A DNA stretch of 64,000 nt, from contig NGZR01000001.1 of NCBI GenBank assembly GCA_002197995.1, positions 2,232,001 through 2,296,000 on the forward strand. The letters run 5' to 3'. The DNA is from Gaeumannomyces sp. JS-464. Lineage: Eukaryota; Ascomycota; Sordariomycetes; Magnaporthales; Magnaporthaceae. Under the pieces are notes generated by a model. The model saw only the letters and a program-made list of their open reading frames with translations. It made no database searches and was not told the origin of the DNA. This document shows positions 1 to 10,738 of the stretch, in pieces (positions within the stretch are counted from its first letter, which is position 1; every line of letters starts with the position of its first letter). The position numbers were made by a program, and so were the translations under genes.

Positions 1-116
1 AATGACAACACAATGACAAAACAACCAAGCCAAATAGTATAACATCAAACATGTCCCCTCCTTCAGCTCACGAGACAGCTCGCCCACGAGTGGGCGGGGC
101 CCAGGTCGCCGCCCTT

Positions 117-3100
117 CTAAGGCACGCTGACCTCCTCCCTGACCGTGCCCGTAGAGCTGAAGGCGATGCTGCTGCCGCCGCCGCCAACACCACCAAAGCC
201 TCCCAGAAAGTCGCCGCCGCGCCGCCGCGCCGCGCCCTGCCGCCGACCATGCCGCGTCTGTTCCTGCCCGTGCGGCCGCGGCCCAGCCAGTTGAGCTTGA
301 GCAGGCGGCAGAGCTCCGACATGCGCTCGTCCTCGTCGCTCGCGTCGGCGGCGACGCCGATGCTCGAGAGCACGCTCATGCACTGCAGCATGCGGCCCAC
401 CATCTCGGTCACCTGCTTGCTGTCCTCGGCGTTCTGCTCGCGCAGGCTGCCCAGGCTGGCCGCCAGGCCGCTTGCGCCCGGGGCGCCGAAGCCGCCGGGG
501 CCCCCGGACCGCATCTGCAGGCTGCTGGGCGTGAAGGGCCGCAGCAGGCCGCCCTGGATGCTGGCGCCACCGTCGCTGCCGTGCGAGGCGTTGCTGATGC
601 CGCGGCTACGGCTGCGCCTCCTGCTGCCCCGACCGCGGACCCGACGTCGCCGAGCAGCGTCGAGCCCGTGCTGTTGTAGCTTGCCATGGCCGGGTCGAGC
701 GACGTGGCGGTGCCGGGGCGGGGGAGGTACGACGCCGACTGGGATATGCTGTTGAGAGAGAAGGAGCCCGTCGACTCGGCTGAGGGCGACGTCGAGAAGT
801 GCGCCGTCTGGCTGCTGCCGAAACCACCGCTGCCGGCGCCGGTCGAGTCCGACTTGGGGATTGGCATGGGCGACGCGAGCGCCATGGAGGCGAGCGACTG
901 CGGCAGGAACTCGAGCGAGAGGCGCGAGAACATGGCCTTGAGCGTGTCGTAGCGCGGCAGGATGACGCGGTCGCGGAACGACGTGAGCACCATGCGCCGG
1001 ATGTCTAGGACCGTCGACGCAGGGGAAACCGTGACGGGGCTCTTCTCCGAGGCCCCCAACTCCCCTTGCGGCTTGGCCAGGACGCCTCCCCAAAAGTCGC
1101 GGGCCTGCTCGGCGCTCATGAGCGAGCCGGCTCCCGCAAGCTCCAGGTCTAGGGGTAAGAACACGGCCTGCATATAAGGTAATATTGTGGTAAATGTAAA
1201 GATCCAGAGCTCCACCAGGGCCGGCACGAGCGTCTCCTCGGCCGTGACCCTGAGGGCCTGGTCCAGCGAGCTGAAGCCCGTGCTCAGCAGGTCGCGCACG
1301 TCCTCGACGATGACGTTGGGCAGCCGCTTCGCGATGGTGTACTGAATATGCATCGTGACGACGCGGTTGAGGTCCTCGATGGGCGGGCGCAGGTCCTCGC
1401 CCTCGAAAATGACGAGCAGCTTGGCCCTCAGGTACGGCCAGGCGTCGTCCATACCGATGCTGCTGAGGCCGAGCTTTCCCGAGTCGACCGAGTCGTGGAG
1501 GTACAGGCTTGACTGCCCCGCCGACCCCAGGCTGCCCGGGCCGGCCCAATCCGCTGCTGGCAGGGAGAGGCTTGACTCGGCGTTTTGTTCCTCCTTGCGC
1601 TTTTCCCGCAGTGCCCGCCCGCCATGTCTCAGGTCCAAGCCGCTCATGCTCTTGAACGTCGTCGAGCCCGGACCGGGGCTGGCAGGGACGTTGAAGCTGT
1701 AGAGGCTGCTTGGCGCGCTCGGGTCCGTCGGCCGTGAATTGCTGCGGGCTGAGGAGAGTGGCAGGTGGTACTCCTCCGACTTGTCCTTCAGCTTGTTCTT
1801 CTGCCGTGACAGGAAGTGGTGTTTCTTCTCCTTGTCCTTCTCGCCACCCTCGGGCTGTGCATCAGCGGCCCTGATTGTGGCCGAAGACGAGTTCGCGAGG
1901 CTGTAGAACGAATTGGCCGTCGAATCGAGGCTAGTGGTGCTAAAGTTGCCTCGTTGCAACGACGACAGGGCTGCCCCTATTTTCCCGGGGCTGGGTTGGG
2001 GCTTCTCCTTGGTCTCGGATTTGGTGTAGATCTTCCCAGGCCTCGAGAACAGCTTGACCTTGGACTTTGGCGGCAGCGGCGGAGCGGCGGCGGAGGTTGA
2101 GGGCAGGTTGGGGAGCCTGGGCCGGGGTAGACGAGTGTTGTGTGACGCGAGGGAACACGACGCTTGCAGCGGCCTGGGCAGCGGGCGAGTGCGTCTGCGT
2201 CTGCGTCGTGCCGCTGTGGTAGCCGCTGCCAAACATGTTCTCTCTCGGGGCGCTGGCCTCGGTCAGGCTCAGCATTGGGGGCTCAGGGGACCCCCGCTGC
2301 CGCGCTTGGGGTTCGGGAGTTGATATACATGGTCTTCGCCGAAGAGGGCCGGCACCGTCTGTGACCTCTGGCGGTTATGTTGCTGCTGCACGTATTGCTG
2401 CTGCTGAGGCAGCTGGAACTGTTGTTGGCTCGCGGGTTGTTGTTGCTGCTGCTGCTGCTGTTGTTGTTGTTGCTGGTGTTGCATCACGGCCGCCTGCGCG
2501 GCGATATGGCTCGCGCTGAGCTCGCGGTGGGCCGGAGCCGGTTGCGGTGAAGCCATATTGTTCGCGATGTGAGGGAGGTTGTTGGTAGACATCGAGGGCA
2601 GGGTGGCTTCGAACATTCCAGGTGCGGTGTGCGCGTGCTTTCGGGAGGTCAGCTGGTAGGAGGACAGCCTTCCAGTACTTGTCGCGGGGGTGTTTGCGCC
2701 GCTGCTGCTGCTACCGACGGCGGGTGGGAGGGTCAAGGGTGACGAGCCTCGGGACAGGTCATGGCTGGCTGCGGCAGCGACGGACCGGGCAGCGGCAGCG
2801 GCGGCGGCCGTGGGCGACAGGACGCTGGGGCGCGAGAAGTTGCTGTGAAGGCTTGTGGTGCTTGAATTGGGGCCTTGGGAGGAGATAAAGCTCGCGTAGA
2901 TCGGAGTTGAACTTTGTGGCGTCGAGGGCTGCTGCTGAAGAGACGCTGGCGGGCCTCGGCTGGATCGAAACAGGGATGATATGGGGCTTATCGAGTCTTC
3001 GCTCGGCGTGGACTCGGCTCTCCGCGCTCTCGGTCGCGACGAAAGATCTGACGACGATGAGGCCGACGACGGCGGTCGCTGTTGCAAAGGAGAAAAGCTC

Positions 3101-3141
3101 CCGGCCTGGGCCCTGGCGGGCGGGGGCCTTGCTGGCTGCAT
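117..3141 (-). CDS. hbrB: HbrB family TORC2 subunit (Bit61/PRR5-like), frameshifted
   Basis: HbrB proteins are non-catalytic subunits of TOR complex 2, which controls polarity and actin at the membrane. The long Ser/Pro/Gln-rich N-terminus (ATG at 3141) includes a poly-Gln run of about 14 residues near 2430-2475. The conserved HbrB core lies at about 1000-1470 and includes DDAWPYLRAKLLVIFEGEDL, NVIVEDVRDLLSTGFSSLDQ and RDRVILPRYDTLK. The tail carries LCRLLKLNWLGRGRTGRNRR, typical of Sordariomycete orthologues. The reading frame changes four times (near 2280, 2050-2150, 620-640 and 200-230); three changes are repaired by one extra base in a C/G run, the second needs two extra or one fewer. I take the stop at 117 because the last frame ends in the conserved-looking SSTGTVREEVSVP; the preceding frame runs on to 68. 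An intron in the N-terminal part cannot be excluded. Predicted length is about 1000 residues. Confidence 0.75.
2428..2479 (-). repeat. CAG/CAA trinucleotide tract encoding poly-Gln
   Basis: An interrupted CAG/CAA run inside the HbrB N-terminal exon encodes about 14 consecutive glutamines. A second Gln-rich stretch follows directly downstream in the protein. It is a likely length-polymorphic site. Confidence 0.85.
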
Positions 3142-3288
3142 TTCGCCGTTGATGCGTTTCCGCAGGGGCTCGCAAGGAGGGTCCTTTACTACACCCTGGC
3201 CCCAGTCGACGTCAGGTAGCGAGACCTCGCTCGTCGTCGGGTGGCATCGGGTCTTTGGCACTTTTTTTTTTCTCCAATAATTTTTTAT

Positions 3289-3324
3289 AGAAAGAAAGAA
3301 AGAAAGAAAGAAAGAAAAAAAAAA
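3289..3324 (+). repeat. AAAG microsatellite with poly-A end
   Basis: About seven AAAG units run into ten adenines. It lies roughly 150 bases upstream of the hbrB start codon, so it is in the 5' leader or promoter of that gene. Confidence 0.85.
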
Positions 3325-3950
3325 TGGTGATGGCGTCCAACAAAGGTAAAAGCCCGGTAGGTGTCGACCTCGATAGGGTCCTATGGACAAGAAGCAGCCG
3401 AAGGATGGAATGGGGAGGTGACCAGCGCGGCTCTAAGTGGCGCCGCACTGGAGGACAGACAGGGAGGGCCAATCAGGTGAAAGACCCGCATGCCTGATTA
3501 TCTGCAATACCGGTCAAGCTACGCCATCGAAAGCGCTAGCTAGCGTGCCCAGGTTGGTTTGTATGTTGGAAGTAGCTTTTCTGATGGTAGGTGGGGAAAT
3601 GAGAAGAAAGGAAGAAAAGCGCTAGAAAAAAAAGACATGGGGGACAAAAGATAGGGAAAGCAGGCTGGAAAAAAAAAGAAAAAAAAAAGGAAAAAAAAAA
3701 AGAGATAAAAGAGAAGCAGAGCAGATGTCGCTAAACTATCAAGGGGATTTGGAGCACCAGTTATAAAATAGTCGAAGTTCTGATCGGGCTGTAATCGCAG
3801 AACATTGACGACACAAGTTTCCAAAGCGCAAACATACCCCACCAAGACATCCCACCAACCTCCAATCCCGACCACTCCTTGTTCGACCCGATTCACCCGC
3901 TCAGCCGCGACGTCCCAAGCCCACCCAGCGCGAGCACCAAACCGATACCC

Positions 3951-3998
3951 ATACACACACACACATACACATCCACACCACACACATACACACCACAA
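3951..3998 (+). repeat. CA-rich microsatellite in GON7 leader
   Basis: Imperfect CA repeats (ACACAC blocks interrupted by T and CC) end four bases before the GON7 ATG. CA/CT-rich leaders are common in filamentous ascomycete 5' UTRs. Confidence 0.7.
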
Positions 3999-4001
3999 AT
4001 A

Positions 4002-4310
4002 ATGGCAGACCCCAAGTATACATCGGTCGTCTCCGCGACCTACAAAAGCCCCACGAACGAGCCCTTCACGGCCGCCAGCGACGTCACGACCGCGACGCCC
4101 GTCCCCTCGGCCGCCCTCGGCCTCGAGGCCAAGACCAAGTTCCTGCAGGACCTGCGCGCCTCCGTCTCGGCCATCCAGGAGCGCGTCAACAAGGAGCTGA
4201 CGCGGCGCATGGACGAGGACAAGGCCCGCGAGGCCGCCGCCGGCGCCCCGGTCGACGAGGCCAAGGAGGAGCAGAACTACGGGGAGGAGGTCGTGGACGA
4301 GGACGGCTGA
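4002..4310 (+). CDS. gon7: EKC/KEOPS complex subunit Gon7
   Basis: Gon7 is the small fungal subunit of the EKC/KEOPS complex, which makes the t6A37 modification on ANN-decoding tRNAs. The single uninterrupted exon encodes 102 residues, the usual size for the family. Visible family features are SATYKSPTNEPF near residue 10-21, a central helix with FLQDLRASVSAIQERVNKEL, and the acidic tail ending NYGEEVVDEDG. The ATG at 4002 is used because it gives the family N-terminus; the longer open frame upstream runs through the CA-rich leader. It is intact and divergent from hbrB. Confidence 0.8.
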   Translation: MADPKYTSVVSATYKSPTNEPFTAASDVTTATPVPSAALGLEAKTKFLQDLRASVSAIQERVNKELTRRMDEDKAREAAAGAPVDEAKEEQNYGEEVVDEDG

Positions 4311-4551
4311 GTGAGTGTGTTGTATGTGGTGAGAAAGGCCAGGTCCGGCCTTGCGTTATTCGGCGGCCGACAGATAAAGCACAGCTGGACTCCATATTAT
4401 ACACCAACCAAAAAAAAAAAAAAAAAAAAAAACATGAGATGGATGACAGTGGGGCAACAACGACGGCGTCAACGAAGCATCGATCGCCAGCCCGACCCAT
4501 GAGCCAGCAGCAGAACCTCAAACAAGACCCAAACAACAAAATCATCGCCAT
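4311..4551. other. Convergent 3' intergenic gap gon7 / vps39
   Basis: This short gap between convergent genes contains a poly-A run at about 4412-4432 on the plus strand and no visible gene. Confidence 0.5.
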
Positions 4552-7500
4552 CTAGTAACCACCAACCCTCCCCCAGCTCGGCCCCCTCTCCCTCGACCCC
4601 ACCCCGCGCGTCGCCTTGTTCAGGCAGCCGTAGTGCACGACCGTGTTGTCGGGCAGCACGGCGATGACACTGCCGCCCAGCCGCTTGTGGCACACGCCGC
4701 ACACGCGCTCCTCGCTGACCACCACCCGCCGGCTCCTCCCGCCCTGCCCGGGCACGCCCCTGGCTCCTCCTCGTCTCCCGCCCCGTCGTCGCCGAGGAGT
4801 AGGCGCGCCTGCGCCGACACGAGCTCCGTCTTGCGCATGCCCGCCACCACGCGACCCTCATTGACCACACTATTGGACGACCGGATCTGCCCGCGGAAGT
4901 AGGCCTCGAGCTGCGACACGGGCAGCGAGTCCGGCAGGAGCGAGAGCGTCGACGACGCCGGCAGGCGTGAGCCGTGCTTGGACAGCAGGTCTAGTGCCGA
5001 CTCCCGGTTTGGCGACGGCGGTGACTGGCCTCGCCGCCTGGTCGGGGGTTGAGGTACAGGGAGAGCAGGGTGTGGTGGATAGAGAGCTCTGTGTCCTCGT
5101 CGTCCTTCAGGGGGTCTTTCTCGCCGTGAGACGACGGCGACGTCACGGACTTTAGTCCTGCGGAGCCCTCCGTCTTGTGTACTTGATTGCAGTATCTGGA
5201 CAAGGAGAAGCTGTTAGAGAACTAAGTCACATATCAACAGGACGAGCTCAGTTCACATACTCTTCGGCTTTCGCGTAGTCTTTCATATCAAAGACGTAGA
5301 TCTCCAGGGCTTGGCGATGGGACCCCATATTGCTTAGGACGATCGCCTGGGCTTCGTAGAATGCCGGATCTGCACAGATAAAGGAGAACAGGGGTTAGTT
5401 TGGCGATGGACAAGCTGTGTTTACCGCGCGGAGAAAACGGCTCGGCCGCCAGGTTTCCACTCACCCTCTTTGTCGATGAGGTCGAAGGCCCTGTGTAGGC
5501 CATACTGTCCCTCTTTCAAAAATCTCAGCAGCCGGTCCATCATGCGGTTCCACTCCTCTCCCTTTTGTTTCGTCTGCAAGTGCTTGATGAGGATATCAAC
5601 AAGCCGATTGTGGAAGTCGGGAGTCATATCATTGAGCTCCGAGATGATGTGGTCGAGGTACTTGACCTCGAGCTCGACGTCGATCCTGCCCAGGAACTCA
5701 ACGACCTTGTGCCGCGGCAGCGTCTCGGCGTTTTCCGTGTCGGCCACAAAGACCTCCATGGCGAGCTCGGGCGCAGCCTTGAGGGTCCACTCGGAGAACT
5801 CGAGGATTAGGTCGATCATCTCGGGCGGGAGGCTCTGCAGGTACCTGACGGTGCGCTCGGGCCCGTGGAGGGCCTCGGCGACCTCATCGGGCTGGTCTCC
5901 GGCGCCGAACCTCTTGAGCAGCTCGAGGGCCTGGCGATGCAGCTTCTTGCCGTGGAAAAAGTCGATGAGCCAGGTGTAGCTGTTGTGCTCCAGCAGCTTG
6001 GCGTTGACGACGTCCGGGTCGCAGAAGTTGGGGATGCGGAAGAGCGAGCGGGCCAGGTTGGGGTTGGCGAGCATGTAGGCGCGGAAGAGGGACGTGTCGA
6101 CGAGCTTGAACGTCTCCTGCAGGTCCTTTTCCAGCTGCTCCTCGGATTCTTCCTGGTGCGAGCCCAGGAGGCTCTTGAACGCCTCTTCGGCTGAGGCGTC
6201 CCGTGAAGGCTTGAGCTTCCCTGTCACGGGGTCAATGACTCTCTGGAGACGTGCGCGCGCTCCGGCAAGATAGCCGTTGAGCTCGAGCACCGCATCCCTG
6301 AGTTCCTTGCCGTCTAAAACTCCGTCGTCTGCCGGCTTCGCCTTGATGCTCTTCGCGTCATCGTCTGCGTCACCATTGCTCTTCTTGGTCGAGGCGATGG
6401 AGGCTGCGTCCGGGTCCACCGCTTTTCTGCCGCCTCCCAACAACATCCTGGCAAACCCGCCAGCCCTCGTGAGGGTCTCTGTCGCCTCCGTGGTGGTGGC
6501 GGCAGCGCTAGCCGGCGGCGAGTCAGATTTCTGGCTGTCCTTGGTATCATCCGTCTTCCCATTGGTGTCGTCGTGGTCCGCCGCATCCTCGTCATTGCTT
6601 TTGACAGCGCACGCCGACAGCTCGCCAGCTATGACGGGCGGGAAGAGCCGCAGGACCCGGTCCGGGGGCGCGTGGACCGAATCTTCATTAAAGAGGTCCA
6701 TCGACTCCCGGAATTTGCCCTGCCTGAACAGCAGCTCGGCCTTCTGCATCTTGACCTCGCGCAGCACCTCGGCTTTGTTCTTGAGGAGCGCGTCCTCGAG
6801 CATGTTGAGGATGCTGATGGCCTCGTCGTAGCGGGCCGCCGCCATGAGCTCGTTGACCTGCTCGTCGTAGTCGGTTGTGTTCATCTTCCAGACGCAGCGA
6901 TCGCTCGAGATATGAAAGCCCTTAGGCAAGCTCGGGGCCGGCGGGGGGAAGTGCAGCTGGGTGGCGCCCGGCAGGGAGATGGTCTGCAGAAGGCTGAGGG
7001 TATCCGGGTTGCGGACCTCGAGGCTGCCCTTGGCCGGGGGCTGCAGGGCAAGGAGGTAGGGGTAGCTGTATCCGACGCTCTCGGGGGCGAACTGCCAGGG
7101 CACCTGGCGTTTCTCGAGCAGCTTGCCTTGGTCGTTGATGAACATGGTGTTGATGTCCTTTGCGAGCAGCAGCTCGCCGTCGCCGAGTTTGGTAGCCAGC
7201 GGCTTGGGCATGTAGCCGCCCAGGCCCATGTAGCCCATCCCGGCGGTGCTGTAGGCGCCAAACCTACTGACGCCGCCCTGGGCTCCGGCGCCCGCACCGC
7301 TGCCGCTACCGATGTGGCCGCCGGTGATGCTCGAGGTCTCCTTGGTGACGACGTCAACGAGCATGTACTCGGAGTTCATGCCGCACACGATTTTGGTTGC
7401 GCTCGCCCAGGTCAGGGAGCGGATGGACTCGGGCAGGACAACCTCGGCCACGTCGGGGCTCAGCTCGTACTCGTGCCAGCTCCATAGGTAGAGGCGGCGC

Positions 7501-8079
7501 TTGACGGCGACGGCGAGGCGGCTGACAATCTCGGGGACGCCGGTCGGGTCCTCGACGACGTTGGATGTGACGGCGAAGCATGTTGCGTTGCGGGTGTTCG
7601 CCAGCGGGGCCTCGATGGGCTCAAAGGTGGACAGGTCGTGCAGCGACACGGCGTAGTTGGACAGCGAGACCAGCGTGTTGGCCTCCTTGATGATGGCCAG
7701 CTGCTCGACGGCGCGCGTCGAGAACTTCTCTACCTCGCGGAGCAGGTCGGTGGCTCGGGGCGCAGGGGGCGGCGGCGCTGGCGGCGCGTCACCGCCATCC
7801 GCGGCGGGCTTGGCATCTTTGGGCTTGGGTTCCGGGTGCCCGTTGGTGGCAGCGTCGTTGAGACGGTATATGCGGAGGACGCCCGTGTTGAGCCCGACGA
7901 GAATGCGGTCGCCTGTCGTGTCCGAGGGCGACGCCGGTCAGCCTCCAGCGCAGGATATGGTTCGCCAAGGGGAGGCGAGGGAGGCAGTACTACCTACCAT
8001 ATGCGAGGACGGTCTCGATCTTGGACTTGTCGCGCTGCTTTAGCTCAATGATCGGTCGAGCCTTGAAAGCGGACAGCAT
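4552..8079 (-). CDS. vps39: Vam6/Vps39, HOPS tethering subunit (frameshifted C-terminus)
   Basis: Vam6/Vps39 is the Rab7-binding HOPS subunit that tethers vacuoles and late endosomes before fusion. Exons read as 8079-7998, 7912-5465, 5369-5261 and 5195-4552, with donors such as GTATGT at 5260. The N-terminus begins MLSAFKARPIIELKQRDKSK and forms a CNH beta-propeller. The middle is a clathrin-repeat helical region with a low-complexity acidic insert (about 6290-6600). The C-terminus holds the Vps39_2 zinc-finger part, VCGVCHKRLGGSVIAVLPDN. Two frameshifts in exon 4 (near 5050 and 4760) are each repaired by one extra base in a C or G run. The protein would be about 1040 residues, normal for the family. 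Confidence 0.85.
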
Positions 8080-8940
8080 GGCTGCGGCCAGCTCGGCCTC
8101 GATGAGGACTTAGATCACGGGTCCTGGCTCATGAGACGGAGAGAAAGCTGTCAGTCGTTTCAGGGCGTTGAACCGGCATCTGGTGGTGACGTCGTCCCGA
8201 AATGGTGTAGTTAGGCCGGCGGTGGTCGGGCCCGACAGATGTGTACCCATATTGGCACTGTGGGTCCGAGCCAAGGTAAAATGAAGGGAAGTGACTAATG
8301 ACAGATGGTGCGGAATTTGGGGGTGTGATTTGATTGGCTGGAATTGGGTGGTGTATTTGGGTGGGGAAAAAAGTACATGCGCGATTCCACTCCCATCTGG
8401 CTGAGCCTCTGAGACTACAGCTAGGAAGTGCTGCGGACAGCGTCACCAGGTGTCAAGTGGTGAGTAGCTGGACTGTAATGTACGTCTCACCTTTCCATCT
8501 CCTACATAGCGAATGGTAAGCCATCGTCGACCAGCCGAGGTCTGCGCAGCTGGGCACGACGGCCCCGTGCACTTACCGCCATTGCGAACAAAGAAAAAAG
8601 GTCGTTCAATCTCGTTTTCAAGGCTGCATACGATGTTGGGCATGACTGTCGCGTTGGTTCTGCGCAAAACTTGCACGGTTCCGGCAGGCTGCATTTGTTG
8701 GGCGCTTGCCCGGCTGCCAATGACCGCCCCTCACCACTCAATTCTCTGTCTCGTCCACGTTCTCTCCCTTGCAGCCGCCACTTCACACCGACACGCCCAT
8801 ACTCCCATCTTTAGGCACGGCTCTCGAGCTCACAGTGACGGTTCGTATCGTTTCCGCTAGACCGCGGCTCCTATGAGCGCTCGTGAGCCCCTTGCCATCC
8901 GCACCCTTGGATAGTACTGGCCTGATCCCATGAGGCTAGT
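8080..8940. promoter_or_regulatory. Divergent intergenic region vps39 / APH kinase
   Basis: About 860 bases separate two divergent starts. Open frames here are short and have no recognisable domain. I see no repeat or RNA gene. Confidence 0.4.
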
Positions 8941-9734
8941 ATGGTCACCCAACGAGAGGTGAGCGAGTGCCGTGAGGAGGGCTGTTTTGCCGTGCTCGCG
9001 GACAAGAAGTACTATGAGGTTGGGACTCGTTTATCAAGCGCACCCTTCGGCGGCACGAATGGATTGAAAACAAAACTCAATTTGACGCCAGCCGCCAATC
9101 TGCCCCAGCGATGGAAGACGGATGCCGCGGCCCTAGTGTATCTAGGGAAAAGACGAACATCCCGCTTCCGCGCTTTCAGTTCACCTTTGAGGATGACGGG
9201 GCCTTTTACTTCAGCACCGAGCTCGTGCCAGGGGTCTCCATGAGACAACTGACCGAGGAGCAGAAGCGGGTCGTGACCGAGGAGCTGCTGGAGCACGTCG
9301 CCACGCTCAAGAAGCTCCGGTCCGACACACCCGGCGTCCCGGGACGGGAGCTGCTCTGCCCGCCCATGCGCGTGCACAGGCGCTGGTGGAAGCACCACAA
9401 CTGCTGGCGCCCCAAGCCCGAGGCGGCCGAGAAGGGGGCTTACGTGTTCTGCCACAACGATCTGGGCCAGCACAACATCATCGTCGACCCCGTGACGCTC
9501 AAGATCAACGCCATCGTCGATTGGGAGTACGCCGGCTTCTGGCCCGAGTGGTTCGAGCGACCTTACTGGGAGCGAGTCAGACCCGGCGCTCCGCTCGAGG
9601 GAGAGGAGGATGATGTAGACCGCTGTAGAGAATTGCTCTCGAGCAACTGTGAGGATGTCGAGATGCGTCACCTGCTGTCGCTCACGGAAAAGCTGAAAGG
9701 CGCCAAATTGACCGGCCCACCCGCACCAATGTAG
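8941..9734 (+). CDS. APH-family small-molecule kinase-like protein, one frameshift
   Basis: This belongs to the fungal aminoglycoside-phosphotransferase-like (PF01636) group, single-domain kinases of unknown substrate that are greatly expanded in Pezizomycotina. The predicted product is 264 residues. The C-terminal lobe carries the catalytic loop HNDLGQHN (about residue 172) and the DWEYAG metal-binding motif; the N-lobe has the family pattern NIPLPRF followed by FTFEDDGAFYF. The N-terminal 70 residues are in frame 1 and the rest in frame 3. One extra base near 9152 joins them into a family-like LVYL-x-EKTNIPLPRF. Start at 8941 is the first ATG that keeps the conserved EEGCFAVLADKKYYEVGT segment. 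Confidence 0.7.
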
Positions 9735-10738
9735 ATACTCCCCATGGCTTACATGGGTTGAAAGGGGTGAATAAAAATATATTCCTATTCCCTTTTTCTT
9801 TTCATCCTTGTTCTCTTTTTTCCCTTCGATATCCTGTTCTTTCCTTCCAAATTCCTGTATCCTAACTCCATGCTTAGCATTGCCGAAGCAAATACTCAGG
9901 GTAATGCCTGTATGCGGCGGCACTGGGCGGCAGCGCGCTCTCACGAACGCCGGCCCCCACGGCCCTGGCTGCCCCGCGGGCGGGGACGCCAATCTTGGCT
10001 TTTGTTGGCCACTATAGAAGTAGGTATGCATATACCAGTATTGCTCGTCTGTGGGTGCCTATTTTACTTGACACATGTGCTTTCTTTGCGGGGAGGGTGG
10101 TGGTAAGTCGTCGACGTTGTTGTTGTTGCCGCTGCTGCTGCCGCTGCTGCTCCTTCTTCGGCGTTGGCGGCGGCGGCGGCGGCGGTGTTGCTGCTGTTTC
10201 TGGTGCGGCGGCGGCGGTATGGGGGACTTGACGTCGCAAGAGCCGATAATATTCTGAATCTTGAATCCGGTGGACTTGGCGTAGACTGAGAAAAAAAAAG
10301 GGAGACGTCAAGTGAAAGTAATATGGATCCCCTACTCGTCCCGGCCACCCAGCCATCAAGCCCCAACATGAGCCACCCTTTTCAGACTCCTTTCTGCCGT
10401 GTCACTTTGTCCTTTGGCGGTGGCTTCGGAAGCAGAGTCCAGGTGGAACCGGAAGATGGCGTTACAGTCCCGTTTGTTTATTCAACTGCCATTGAAGGGA
10501 CTGTATCTAAGCCATTAAATTTGTCTTCGCTACGAACCTCGCTGTCGAGGAGGTTCTATTAATAGTCTGCATCGCCCATTCGCCTGGGTAGAATATGAAT
10601 GGGGTGGGGATGCTGTGGGCTGCGTTGTACAGGAATGATATGCGAAAGGAAATAAGCAAATGGAGGTGCCGATCAGCGTGGTCGGAGCTACGATTTCTAT
10701 TAGAGCCCCGTGCCATGCTTCCAAATAACCAGCGGTAG
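9735..10738. other. Intergenic region with GCN-rich low-complexity DNA
   Basis: About 1 kb lies between the 3' ends of the APH kinase and the phosphate transporter. Between 10100 and 10220 there is trinucleotide-rich sequence (GTT/GCT/GGC runs) that gives long but artificial-looking open frames on both strands. No protein domain is visible. Confidence 0.5.

Larger units (their letters stand above)
3142..4001. promoter_or_regulatory. Divergent intergenic region hbrB / gon7
   Basis: No gene is visible in these roughly 860 bases, which separate two divergently transcribed starts and must hold both promoters. It contains an AAAG microsatellite (about 3289-3324), interrupted poly-A between 3669 and 3700, and a CA-rich stretch (3951-3998) immediately 5' of the GON7 start codon that probably lies in its 5' UTR. 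Confidence 0.5.

Noticed and set aside
5470..7487. Large plus-strand frames opposite Vps39
   Set aside because: Antisense shadows of a conserved gene; the minus strand carries the family motifs.
10064..10369. Long open frames in the GCN-rich stretch
   Set aside because: Trinucleotide-biased DNA is open in several frames at once and gives only Ala/Gln/Ser runs; no domain.
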